Assembly (NCBI GenBank): GCA_000153385.1
Contig: CH672374.1
Span: forward strand, 569,016 to 633,015
From: Flavobacteria bacterium BBFL7
GTDB lineage: Bacteria > Bacteroidota > Bacteroidia > Flavobacteriales > Flavobacteriaceae
Length of the DNA: 64,000 bases
Direction: 5' to 3'
Part shown: positions 42,502 to 50,967 of the stretch, piece after piece
How positions within the stretch are numbered: the first letter of the stretch is position 1
How the letters are laid out: the number at the start of each line of letters is the position of its first letter
Made by a program: the position numbers and the translations under genes
Notes under the pieces: generated by a model
The model's database searches: none
What the model was told of the DNA's origin: nothing
What the model saw: the letters and a program-made list of their open reading frames with translations, nothing else

Positions 42502-45114
42502 TTAATTTTTTACTTTTCTTTTCAGATTTCCATTGATGTCATAATATTTCCAAACTCCTTTTTTTTTGCCACTATTATACTGACTTGTGCTATAATATTT
42601 TCCTTCAGATTCCTTTTTCCCATTTTTATAATAATAAATCCATTTACCATCTTTTGCTGTTGTTTTATAGTGCTTAGATTCTTTACTGAATTTACCTTCT
42701 GCTTTCAACTGCCCGTTATCATAATATGAATAAAATTCACCTATCAAATCATTTTCAAATCCACTGTAATGTCCGATTTCTGCTATTTCTCCGTTGTCAT
42801 GAAATATTTTATGTTCTCCATAATTATTTGAGCGATATTTGTTTTGAACAAAATTGTAAAAGTGTTTATTGTTACCATTTGCATAATAACTTTGAGAAGT
42901 TCCTTTTTCATTATCACGTATTAAAAGCGTATTACCATTTAAATCTATTATTTTAATTCGTATCGGTATTCGATATGATGCTGATAGTTCATGGTTTAGT
43001 TTTTTAACTTCATCCGGATCGTAAAATTTTAATTGAAAGTTTTTATCGAAAATCTTTATCTTTTTATAATTGTTCCATTTTTCAACAATAATATGTTCAC
43101 CAACAGGGAATCCCTCACTATCAAAATTTTCGCTTGTAATTACTTCACCACTATCATCAAATGTTTTACGGGTTCTTATGCCATTTTTTATACTTAATTG
43201 TTCTGAAATTTTATTGTTCCAAGAATATTTAGTTTCAATAATTAATCCTATACTATTATTTCTAGATTCAGATTCCTCTTCAAAACTGGGCTTGTAATTT
43301 TCAAAATCTTCATCTACAAAAATTAAATTTGATTGGTTTTTATCTCCTTTTACATAATAAGAATAGAATTTTTTGCCAGGATTACTTTTGAAATAATTCA
43401 TAGCGTTGTTATAATAAAAAGTTCTGTCGTTATAAATTCTTGTAATTAACTGATAAGGTAGATTATCATCACCCGTATACTTAAAGATTTTGTTACTTCC
43501 ATTACAGACTGGGCAGTCATTTTTATTGAAATTTATCTCAGATATTGCTCCTGTTCCTAAACACTTTGTACAACTCATAAAATTTTTAGCACCATTTAGA
43601 TAGCCACCGCCATTACCGTGGTTATGAATATTTTTTTTTCCATCACATTGATTACATCTTATTTCGTCGAGAAACATAGCGTTTTGTAAACCATTCTCAC
43701 ATCTTGGATTTGGGCAATTATGGTATTCAATTAATTTAAAAGCATTCTTTTCTATTTCGTTCTTCTTTTCTGTTGAATAATTGTCATAGATAGCTTTATT
43801 TTTTTCATCAAACTTCTCCATCAAATTTATTAACACCTTTTCTCGGTATTCTAATTGTAAATGTTTATAATATGTTTTTTGAATTTCAATTTCTCTTTTT
43901 TTAGAATATTTGATATTTTCTTCTCTATCTTCTAAACTGATACGGTCTGCTCTAGCGCTTATCAAACCTCCTACAGCATTGGTCAGCGTACTAGTAAAAT
44001 TGTCTATAGATTCTTTAGTGTCATTTATCTGTCTGTAGGTCTTATTTAATTCTGAATTAGTGGTGTTTTCATTAATATAACTAGGATTGTCATAATATTG
44101 ATGTCTTGGGATATTAAGAGCTTGTTCTGTTATACGCATTTGCTTAATTAAGTCTTTATAATCCTTTGAATTTGAATCCATGTTTTGGGCTCTCGATAAC
44201 ATTGAATCATATTGATTCATAAGTAGGAAATATATTTCTTGGGTATTTTTCTTTTTATCTTCCTCTTCTTTTATCTTTTCAAAATCATCTTTCTCCTTTT
44301 CTTTTTCCTCTTTTTTTGTTTCAACCGTTAAGCCGACGTTCTCAATAACTTTAGCAGAACTTTCTTCATTCTCTATTTCTTCTTTTGCCAGAATTCGCAT
44401 TTTTTCCTCAACGCTTTCTATTTCTGATGAATAGTTGTTATCATCATCTAATTCAGCTAGTTGATTGTAAATTGATTTCTTTTCTAATAAACTATTTTTA
44501 TTATCATTAGGTAATGAATTAGCTTTTCGAATTAAGTTAGAAATTCTATCATCTATCCTTAATTTTTGGTCTATGGCGTTATTAATTTCTAAAATTAAAT
44601 TTGAAGCGCCTAAATCTTCTAACTTAACGTTTTTAGCTTTTATTTTAAGTGCTTTTGCTTTGTTTAAGGCATCACAAGTGATACAATCCCTTTCACTTGG
44701 ATCTATATTAAATTTTCTAAATAAACCATCTTTAGCTGCGTCTGATAAGTATGCTGGAAAATTAGTTTCTGGGTCTAAATTATAGGCTGTGTAGGTAGAA
44801 GTACCCTTATAAAAGTTAATATCTACATAAGCCTTATTAGTAAATCTATTTACAGAAATGGGATATGAATAACCAACTGTTGATGCGTCAATACCTTTGT
44901 AGTTGTAAGAAGTTATTTGATAGTTATTGACCTTATCATATAGTTTTATATCACCTAGTAAGCCTTCAATTTTAACGGTGAACGTAACGTCTGCTTTATA
45001 AGAATAAGTGGCGTTCATACTACTTGCGCTGCCGGTTACCGTAACATTGTCCGTTTGCTGACAAAAACCGTTAGTAGAATATATGAAAAGTAATAGAGCG
45101 AATAGTTTTTTCAT
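42502..45114 (-). CDS. Exported protein with DnaJ-type CxxC zinc fingers and C-terminal MORN-like repeats
   Basis: About 870 residues from the ATG at 45114 (MKKLFALLLF, signal peptide ending FCQQ); an upstream ATG at 45138 would spoil the signal. After a beta-rich N-domain comes a Glu/Lys-rich coiled coil (about 200-300). A zinc-finger region (about 470-545) has CPNPRCENG, CNQCDG, CTKCLGTG and CPVCNGSN, like the CxxCxGxG pairs of DnaJ. MORN/YwqK-type repeats close the protein (YYDNGQLKAEGKF; YYKNGKKESEGKYY; WKYYDINGN). It is related in architecture to the neighbour at 45314-47761. Function unknown. Confidence 0.78.
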   Translation of the reverse strand: MKKLFALLLFIYSTNGFCQQTDNVTVTGSASSMNATYSYKADVTFTVKIEGLLGDIKLYDKVNNYQITSYNYKGIDASTVGYSYPISVNRFTNKAYVDINFYKGTSTYTAYNLDPETNFPAYLSDAAKDGLFRKFNIDPSERDCITCDALNKAKALKIKAKNVKLEDLGASNLILEINNAIDQKLRIDDRISNLIRKANSLPNDNKNSLLEKKSIYNQLAELDDDNNYSSEIESVEEKMRILAKEEIENEESSAKVIENVGLTVETKKEEKEKEKDDFEKIKEEEDKKKNTQEIYFLLMNQYDSMLSRAQNMDSNSKDYKDLIKQMRITEQALNIPRHQYYDNPSYINENTTNSELNKTYRQINDTKESIDNFTSTLTNAVGGLISARADRISLEDREENIKYSKKREIEIQKTYYKHLQLEYREKVLINLMEKFDEKNKAIYDNYSTEKKNEIEKNAFKLIEYHNCPNPRCENGLQNAMFLDEIRCNQCDGKKNIHNHGNGGGYLNGAKNFMSCTKCLGTGAISEINFNKNDCPVCNGSNKIFKYTGDDNLPYQLITRIYNDRTFYYNNAMNYFKSNPGKKFYSYYVKGDKNQSNLIFVDEDFENYKPSFEEESESRNNSIGLIIETKYSWNNKISEQLSIKNGIRTRKTFDDSGEVITSENFDSEGFPVGEHIIVEKWNNYKKIKIFDKNFQLKFYDPDEVKKLNHELSASYRIPIRIKIIDLNGNTLLIRDNEKGTSQSYYANGNNKHFYNFVQNKYRSNNYGEHKIFHDNGEIAEIGHYSGFENDLIGEFYSYYDNGQLKAEGKFSKESKHYKTTAKDGKWIYYYKNGKKESEGKYYSTSQYNSGKKKGVWKYYDINGNLKRKVKN

Positions 45115-45160
45115 TTCAGAATATATTTTATCTGTCAAAAAAAGACTTTTTCAAAAAAAA

Positions 45161-45304
45161 CCACAATACCCCAAAAAGGGTATATTTCTGAATCTAATGA
45201 GTTTAAAAAAGGCTCCAGAATCAATGAACAGATTCTAGAGCCTTTATCTATTAGTATCTCAAATTATCGAAGATACAGTATTGTTTTTAACTCAATTCTT
45301 TGTT
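45161..45304 (-). repeat. 144-bp direct repeat, copy 1, with terminator
   Basis: The 144 bp start CCACAATACCCCAAAAAGGG and end CTTTGTT. They match 47806-47949 with about four differences. An internal hairpin GGCTCTAGAATC/GATTCTGGAGCC (45211-45242) is followed on the minus strand by a T run, so it is also the terminator of the gene at 45314. Confidence 0.95.
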
Positions 45305-45313
45305 GGCAGTCGT

Positions 45314-47761
45314 TTATATTCTAGTCTTTTTTATGAAATCACCATTTACGTTGTATTTTAATCTAATACGTGAGTTTTCTTCATTAGGATCTTTGCAGAG
45401 AAAAAATGTGCCGCGTCTCTCATTGGTTATTTGAATATCAGAATAAGATACTGGAACAATATTTTTTTTGGTTTCGATATTTATAACGCCTTTAAATTGG
45501 TTTTCATTCTCGACTAGAATTAAATTCGGTTCTATTGATTCTATATTTAAGTATGAAATAGGAATAATTTCCTCGTTAGTATTAATATCAATAACACCTT
45601 TTAAGTTTATTTGATTCTCTACAATAAAGTAAGTATCCTTCACATAATTTAATGTTTTAAATTTTGGTTCAACTAGGTTGATTTTTTGATTAATAATTAG
45701 CTGATTAGATAATTCATCTATTTTGTAACTTTCTATTAATTGGATGTAACCTAATAAACTATCTGAATCATAAGTTTTATAAAAAGCTTTGTTTATATTA
45801 CCTTCTTTACCATCATCATCTATGCGAAAATTTTCAATATCATCATAAAATTCAGTCGTAAAATCCTTTTCTAAAAAATACATTGATTCTTTATCATCTT
45901 TTTTTAATGACAAACAATGTATACCTATATATCTATCATAATTTGAGACATTTTTAATAGTTAAATTAGGTGATACAAATACCATGTTTTTTTTATTCTC
46001 GGTAGTTATAATATAATGAGTGTCTTTAAATAATTCTTCGATATTGGTATAAATAAAATTATCTATTTCTCCAGCTCTATTGCTGATTTCTACTTGCGGA
46101 TTGTTATTAACAACTTTAATCCAGGCTATTGTATTTTTATTAAGTACAACCAAATTATCATATTCAATTTTTATTAATTTATTGTTTTTTTCATCAATCA
46201 TTCCTATCTTTTTGTCTGTTCTTTGAACTATAGCTGAACCATCAATCATATCACTAGCAAATAAATATTGATGATCTATTATCACATTATTATTTGAATC
46301 TATAAAGCCAAACAAACCGTCATTTTCATCAGCGATCAGACTATTATCTGATTTGTAATTTGAGAAAAACTTCTTTTGTTTCTCATCTTCACTCAAAGAT
46401 ATCAAGTTTAGAGAGCGGTCGATTAACTTACCGCCTGGTAATTCAACGCTTTCTATTTCAGTGTTTTCAATAAAAAACTGTTTCGCTTTGACATATAAGA
46501 CTATCTCTTCTCTATATTTCTTTTTAAATTCGTTCAGAAAGGAAGTTGAATAACTAGAATTACCAACATAATTTAAATTGTTTTTGTAGTTACCATTACA
46601 AACTGTGCAATAACTTTCTTTAGTTTTTTGAATTATACCACTGCCGTTACATTTTTCGTGTTTTTCTTTACCATCGTTGGGGTGTGCAGTTTGACCAATT
46701 GGAATGAATGCACCAACTTCAACATATCCTTTACCATTACAGCCATCTAGTCTAGAGTCACATAATGTCAATTTAGTATCTTTCACATAACCATTCTCAC
46801 AATGTTTATTTGTACAATAACCTATTTCAAAAGATTTTTGAATTTCAATTATTAGTTTGGCATTTTCAGGGTTTTCACTAAAATCTTTAAAAAAACTTAT
46901 TTCGCTTATTCTTTCTTCTTCTAGTGCTTGTTGATATGCTTCGTATTCTTTATCATAATTTGAGATAAACGCTTTATTTTCATCGTATTTATTTCTAATA
47001 ATTGCCTCATTCGATCTGTCTTTACTAAAGACGGAAGAAATAATGTTATTCAGATTATTACCAAATTGTTCGGAGTTAGCTTTAACTCTAGCTACATTAT
47101 TCTGAGTTTCTCGTGTTATTTGTTCACCACGTTCTCTATCTAACCTTTTAATTCGTTCTTCACTCGTTTCTATATTTGATGAATTTGTTCTTTCAGTATT
47201 ATAGCTTGTGCTCGTTGAATTTGAGTTACTACTATCACTTGAAGAATTCCCGCTTGAATTGCTCCCTTTTTTCTCTAATAATTCATTGGCATAATCGTAG
47301 AATCTTTGCCAATAGCCCATGGCGTTTTCATACGCAGCTGATTTACGTGGATATGTTCTTTTGTAATCATCTCTGATTTTACACCAATCCATGGTATGGT
47401 CAGAGTTTGCTGTTTTTACCGCTCCATAGGTTGTGCATAGCTTGTCGTTATAAGCATGAAAGTTATCAACTCTACTTAATGCCAACTCTAACGGTCCATT
47501 TGGTGCTTCCCATTTTGCTTTTACCTGATCTAAATCTTTGATATAAGCTCTCAATTCATCAGCCGTCATATTCTCACGAAATCCCCATCGATCTGGCTGG
47601 TCGAAAATATCATGAAACAATAGTTGACCATCTTTTTCGTAGTAAGCACTTCTGGCCAAGTCTTCAAGCCTTTCTTGCTCCTTGGTTATTTCTTGTATAT
47701 TTTCTTGAGAAAAGGAATAATTACTAATTAATATTAGTATAAAAAATAAAATATGTTTCAT
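45314..47761 (-). CDS. Exported protein with DnaJ-type zinc finger and WG repeats
   Basis: An 815-residue protein with signal peptide MKHILFFILILISNYSFSQ. A zinc-finger region (about 315-390) shows CTNKHCENG, a CDSRLDGCNGKG pair, CNGSG and CTVCNGN, parallel to the neighbour at 42502. C-terminal WG/KWG-type beta repeats follow (DGLFGFIDSNNNVIIDHQY; KKIGMIDEKNNKLIKIEYDN; FKGVINIETKKNIVPVSY). A Ser/Asn-rich linker lies near residue 170-195. The shared Cys-rich core suggests the two genes are distant paralogues with swapped C-terminal repeats. Role unknown. Confidence 0.78.
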   Translation of the reverse strand: MKHILFFILILISNYSFSQENIQEITKEQERLEDLARSAYYEKDGQLLFHDIFDQPDRWGFRENMTADELRAYIKDLDQVKAKWEAPNGPLELALSRVDNFHAYNDKLCTTYGAVKTANSDHTMDWCKIRDDYKRTYPRKSAAYENAMGYWQRFYDYANELLEKKGSNSSGNSSSDSSNSNSTSTSYNTERTNSSNIETSEERIKRLDRERGEQITRETQNNVARVKANSEQFGNNLNNIISSVFSKDRSNEAIIRNKYDENKAFISNYDKEYEAYQQALEEERISEISFFKDFSENPENAKLIIEIQKSFEIGYCTNKHCENGYVKDTKLTLCDSRLDGCNGKGYVEVGAFIPIGQTAHPNDGKEKHEKCNGSGIIQKTKESYCTVCNGNYKNNLNYVGNSSYSTSFLNEFKKKYREEIVLYVKAKQFFIENTEIESVELPGGKLIDRSLNLISLSEDEKQKKFFSNYKSDNSLIADENDGLFGFIDSNNNVIIDHQYLFASDMIDGSAIVQRTDKKIGMIDEKNNKLIKIEYDNLVVLNKNTIAWIKVVNNNPQVEISNRAGEIDNFIYTNIEELFKDTHYIITTENKKNMVFVSPNLTIKNVSNYDRYIGIHCLSLKKDDKESMYFLEKDFTTEFYDDIENFRIDDDGKEGNINKAFYKTYDSDSLLGYIQLIESYKIDELSNQLIINQKINLVEPKFKTLNYVKDTYFIVENQINLKGVIDINTNEEIIPISYLNIESIEPNLILVENENQFKGVINIETKKNIVPVSYSDIQITNERRGTFFLCKDPNEENSRIRLKYNVNGDFIKKTRI

Positions 47762-47805
47762 GGGAATTAAAATTTAGAAACAAATAACCAATTATTAGTA
47801 ATCAA

Positions 47806-47949
47806 CCACAATACCCCAAAAAGGGTATATTTCTGAATTTAATGAGTTTAAAAAAAGCTCCAGAATCAATGAACAGATTCTAGAGCCTTTATCTATTAGT
47901 ATCTCAAATTATCGAAGATACAGTATTGTTTTTACCTCAGTTCTTTGTT
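47806..47949 (-). repeat. 144-bp direct repeat, copy 2, with terminator
   Basis: Second copy of the repeat at 45161-45304, immediately downstream of the lipoprotein gene at 47961. With the start GCTAACAAAGAACTGAG (minus strand) it carries the same left-end signature as the ~200-bp elements further right. A shorter third fragment with the same hairpin core (GACTCCAGAATC...) lies at about 48775-48809. Confidence 0.93.
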
Positions 47950-47960
47950 AGCAATAGTTT

Positions 47961-48623
47961 TTATTCGCGATATATCTTCATTACTTCTTTGCAAAGTTCA
48001 GCGTAATTCTTTCCATCATAAACATCAGGACTGTTTCTCGTTACAACGTGATATTTTTCGTCAATCAAAACTTCTAAAATCCATTCTTCGCCATCTAAAA
48101 TCATATTAGGGTCGTGAGTTTGAATTTCCCAAAAAGTGCTGTCAATTTTATTTACCAATAAATTCCAGTTAGAAATATTCAATTCTTTTTCTTCGTGCTT
48201 TATTCTTCTTCCGGCATCATATCCGCCAAGTCCTTTCGTTCTATTATATGTTCCAGTTATTCTTCCGTTCGAGTTTTCAATTCGAAATGAATAAGGTTGA
48301 GACCAAGTTCCCAAGTGTGTAAAGCGCACAATCTTTTTTTCATTATCAATTTGATTATACAAAATAGGCTCTTTTAAACTTTTTAGATGTGTTGAATACC
48401 ACTCGTTAACAAAATCTCCTAATGTGTCATTAGGTTTAGCAAAATCACAAGGGAAGTTTTCCAAACGCATACATTCCGCTTGTCTTTCTTTGAATTCTGT
48501 ACTTATCGGCGGAAAGTAATATTCATCAGAACTTTTAGGTTGGTATTTTAGACTTGGATTAAACATTCCGCAACCAGAAATAATGAAAATCAACGATATG
48601 TAAAATATTATTCTGCGGTTCAT
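47961..48623 (-). CDS. Lipoprotein of unknown function
   Basis: A 220-residue lipoprotein (lipobox ISGC near residue 17). The body has a conserved-looking part with VRFTHLGTWSQPYSFRIENS and LEVLIDEKYHVVTRNSPD. No enzyme motif is seen. Directly after the stop, the minus strand reads GCTAACAAAGAACTGAG, and just before the ATG it reads CCATTAGCAATAAT, both resembling the ends of the cassette-like elements in this array. The lipoprotein would sit in the outer membrane or periplasm. Confidence 0.7.
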   Translation of the reverse strand: MNRRIIFYISLIFIISGCGMFNPSLKYQPKSSDEYYFPPISTEFKERQAECMRLENFPCDFAKPNDTLGDFVNEWYSTHLKSLKEPILYNQIDNEKKIVRFTHLGTWSQPYSFRIENSNGRITGTYNRTKGLGGYDAGRRIKHEEKELNISNWNLLVNKIDSTFWEIQTHDPNMILDGEEWILEVLIDEKYHVVTRNSPDVYDGKNYAELCKEVMKIYRE

Positions 48624-48774
48624 TTAAATTATTGCTAATGGCAAAGGTATAAGACGAGTAAAGCTTTTAAGCCGGTACGCGTTGTCCTTTTGGTTGTTGA
48701 AAGTGGAAGTGAAGTTACAGAAATTTCAATAGATATTAATTACGTTTAATTTCAAGATTAATGAAATTAGAACA

Positions 48775-48809
48775 TAAAAAAAGACTCCAGAATCAATGAA
48801 CAGATTCTA
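48775..48809 (-). repeat. Third, partial copy of the 144-bp repeat core
   Basis: AAGACTCCAGAATCAATGAA continuing to GATTCTA matches the hairpin core of the repeats at 45161 and 47806, but the 3' arm is altered (TATGAG instead of AGAGCC), so the terminator stem is broken. Confidence 0.75.
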
Positions 48810-48856
48810 TGAGAATAGGAGAGAAGAAGCTACTTGTAATAGCAGTATATCACTTT

Positions 48857-49519
48857 CTAATACTGAAACATTTCCAATGCATCAAAGTCTTTGATCTGTG
48901 ATAATTGGATGAGGTGATCGATCTCAATATCACTCCAGGTTTCTTCAAAGATTTCATCGCCACCTTCAGAGTCTTCATTGGTGTTTACTTTGATGAGCTT
49001 CTTTTTAGTTAAGAAATTGATACTGGTTTCTCTTAAAGTCACTGGTCCACGATTACTGCTAGAATCATAACCTATTAACTTAAAGTTGGCGTTTTGAAAA
49101 CGGAACGTATAGTCCCAATAACCATAACGACCATGACCGTAATGTACATGCAATTTGTTGTCTTTAATATTAATCCATAAATCTGGCGGAAAGTAAATGC
49201 CACCATCTTCATTTTCTGAAGAGAAGCAATCTAGGTTTTGATCTGCGAGCTGATAACCGTTCTCGTTTTTAAAAAGCACAATGATACCACGTCTATTACG
49301 ATCTACCTTTTTATCATATTGATTGACCACAATTTGAGTAGTATCTACCTTTTTAATAATCAACACACAATCTTCTAGACCATCTTTATTAAGGTCTCCA
49401 TAAATGGTTTCAAATTCCTTAAAATCGCTTAGTATAAAATCAGAAGGCGCTCGATGTTGCGCCTGACAACCCAACACCATCAACAAACCCAACACCGATA
49501 GTTTAAAAAGGATATTCAT
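48857..49519 (-). CDS. Lipoprotein with EF-hand-like/VCBS-type motif
   Basis: A 220-residue lipoprotein (lipobox VLGC near residue 18). GDLNKDGLEDCVLIIK is a calcium-binding DxNxDGxxD loop of the kind found in FG-GAP/VCBS-type repeats, and IKDNKLHVHYGHGRYGYWDY follows. Proteins of this sort occur widely in Bacteroidota, with no assigned role. It lies between the broken repeat copy and the YDY-repeat gene. Confidence 0.72.
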   Translation of the reverse strand: MNILFKLSVLGLLMVLGCQAQHRAPSDFILSDFKEFETIYGDLNKDGLEDCVLIIKKVDTTQIVVNQYDKKVDRNRRGIIVLFKNENGYQLADQNLDCFSSENEDGGIYFPPDLWINIKDNKLHVHYGHGRYGYWDYTFRFQNANFKLIGYDSSSNRGPVTLRETSINFLTKKKLIKVNTNEDSEGGDEIFEETWSDIEIDHLIQLSQIKDFDALEMFQY

Positions 49520-49601
49520 GGATGTTGATTTTAGGGTTATTTAGTTTGAGTGGTGCGAAGTAGTGTTGTTTTTTAACTTAGTTCTTTGTTGTACATAGTG
49601 C

Positions 49602-49964
49602 TTACACGCTATAGTTAAAATAAGCACTTTCTCCATAATCATAAAGAGAAATAGAATTTCCGTTTACAGTTCCATTAAAGTGACAAGAAGAGCCATAATC
49701 ATAACCGCTAAATTTATTTCCTTCTATTTTTAGATTGATGTGATGACTATCTCCATAATGATAAAGTGAAAAATCTCCATTATTTCCATTGCCAGAAATA
49801 TGGCAACTTTGGTCATAGTCATATACGTTTATATGGTCTAATCGTAAATCTCCACTTATACTCAGATGTTTACTTTGTGAATAGTCATAAACAGATGAAG
49901 ATTGTTTTTTAGAAATCAAGCTTCCTGCTATGAACGCTATTCCAGCTCTTGGATTTGGTTTCAT
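49602..49964 (-). CDS. Short tandem-repeat protein (YDY motif), partner of the TIR gene
   Basis: A 120-residue protein with about five near-regular repeats of about 20 residues, each starting VYDY, LYHY, GYDY or LYDY and followed by S.H (for example YDYGSSCHFNGTVNGNSIS). Such regularity suggests a small beta-solenoid. The N-terminus MKPNPRAGIAFIAGSLISKK has a weak hydrophobic segment, perhaps a signal or anchor. The ATG is 3 bp after the TIR stop, so the two are surely one transcript. The stop is followed by an array-type sequence GTACAACAAAGAACTAAG. I do not know the family. Confidence 0.68.
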   Translation of the reverse strand: MKPNPRAGIAFIAGSLISKKQSSSVYDYSQSKHLSISGDLRLDHINVYDYDQSCHISGNGNNGDFSLYHYGDSHHINLKIEGNKFSGYDYGSSCHFNGTVNGNSISLYDYGESAYFNYSV

Positions 49965-49967
49965 AAT

Positions 49968-50738
49968 TTATTTACTATTTATTACTTCTGCAACTTCCGT
50001 TGCAATTTCTTCTACGGTAAATGAGGATGTATTTCTTGCTAATTTGTCCGCCAGAGATGGGCTATAATCAATAACTTCTTTTTTAGTTAGGTTGTGCCAT
50101 ATTGGTAGCATTACTTGTTCATCCGAAACTGATTTTGTTACTATTCCGTCAAGCTCATAATTTGTCCAGCCTTTTCGAATAAAATCTTTTGATAAAACAA
50201 CTATTCCAAATCGACTATTCGCTAATCCTTTGTCGATTTTTCTCCTTAATGAGTCTCCAATCTTTAATTCAAATTCGTCATACCAAACTCTCAATCCTTC
50301 TGATTTTAATGCCATTGCTAATGGTCTTACTACTTCGTCCTTGTCTTCTGAAGCGTGAGAAATGAATACATCATATTCTCTATCTTCATTATCATATTCT
50401 GGCGGTTTTTCTCGGTCTTGTACTAAAGATGGAACTGTGGAAAGTGAAGGCTGACGCATTTCAGGTAATGCACTTGGCATCATTCTGATTGAGCTTCTTG
50501 TAGTTCCTCTTAATCCTTGCATATCAACAGTCACATACCAATGTCCAGAATTTGGTATTTGTAGTCTCACAGGCGACCTTTTTACTAAACCTCCAATATA
50601 ACTGTGTCTTCTTCCATTGCGATAACTCTGAAAATTAGAAGAATTCATAAGTCGAACATTTGCAGCACTACCTTGTAATGTTATTTCAACAACATCTCCT
50701 CTTTTTTTATTTCCTAAATCATATTTCGTAAATTTCAT
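49968..50738 (-). CDS. DUF1883-TIR domain protein
   Basis: A 256-residue protein with an N-terminal DUF1883-like beta domain (about 1-95: NKKRGDVVEITLQGSAANVRL; LQIPNSGHWYVTVDMQGL), a linker, and a C-terminal TIR domain (about 123-256): YDVFISHASEDKDEVVRPLA, LRVWYDEFELKIGDSLRRKI, FGIVVLSKDFIRKGWTNYEL. The glutamate in YEL is the position of the catalytic residue in NAD-consuming TIRs. Bacterial TIR proteins often act in anti-phage defence; the DUF1883-TIR combination is known but its sensor role is not. Paired with the YDY-repeat gene. Confidence 0.87.
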   Translation of the reverse strand: MKFTKYDLGNKKRGDVVEITLQGSAANVRLMNSSNFQSYRNGRRHSYIGGLVKRSPVRLQIPNSGHWYVTVDMQGLRGTTRSSIRMMPSALPEMRQPSLSTVPSLVQDREKPPEYDNEDREYDVFISHASEDKDEVVRPLAMALKSEGLRVWYDEFELKIGDSLRRKIDKGLANSRFGIVVLSKDFIRKGWTNYELDGIVTKSVSDEQVMLPIWHNLTKKEVIDYSPSLADKLARNTSSFTVEEIATEVAEVINSK

Positions 50739-50760
50739 TCTATTCGCAATGTTTTTTTGG

Positions 50761-50960
50761 CATTATGTACAACGGTTCCGTATATGAAAAGTAGCGCTGT
50801 AAATAAGATGTTACTTTCCGGATTAGCACAAGCCATAATTTTAAATTTTACTATTTATCTTTTTATTTGATATCGTCAAATTTAAAAACTTGGCGACCTC
50901 AAAAAGTGCCCGAACCTCTGTGTTTGCAAATTTTTGGCAATTTTTATATACATTGTTAGC
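50761..50960 (-). repeat. Cassette-like ~200-bp imperfect palindrome, element C
   Basis: On the minus strand it starts CTAACAATGTATAT, directly after the DUF4062 stop region, and ends TATACGGAACCGTTGTACATA, just before the DUF1883-TIR gene. Internally TCGCCAAGTTTTTAAATTTG folds on itself (TCG.CAA.TTT/AAATTTGACGA), and TTCGGGCAC pairs with GTGCTAATCCGG. The internal core is nearly the same as in element A. The whole element can fold into one long hairpin, like integron attC sites. Confidence 0.8.
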
Positions 50961-50967
50961 AATAGTT

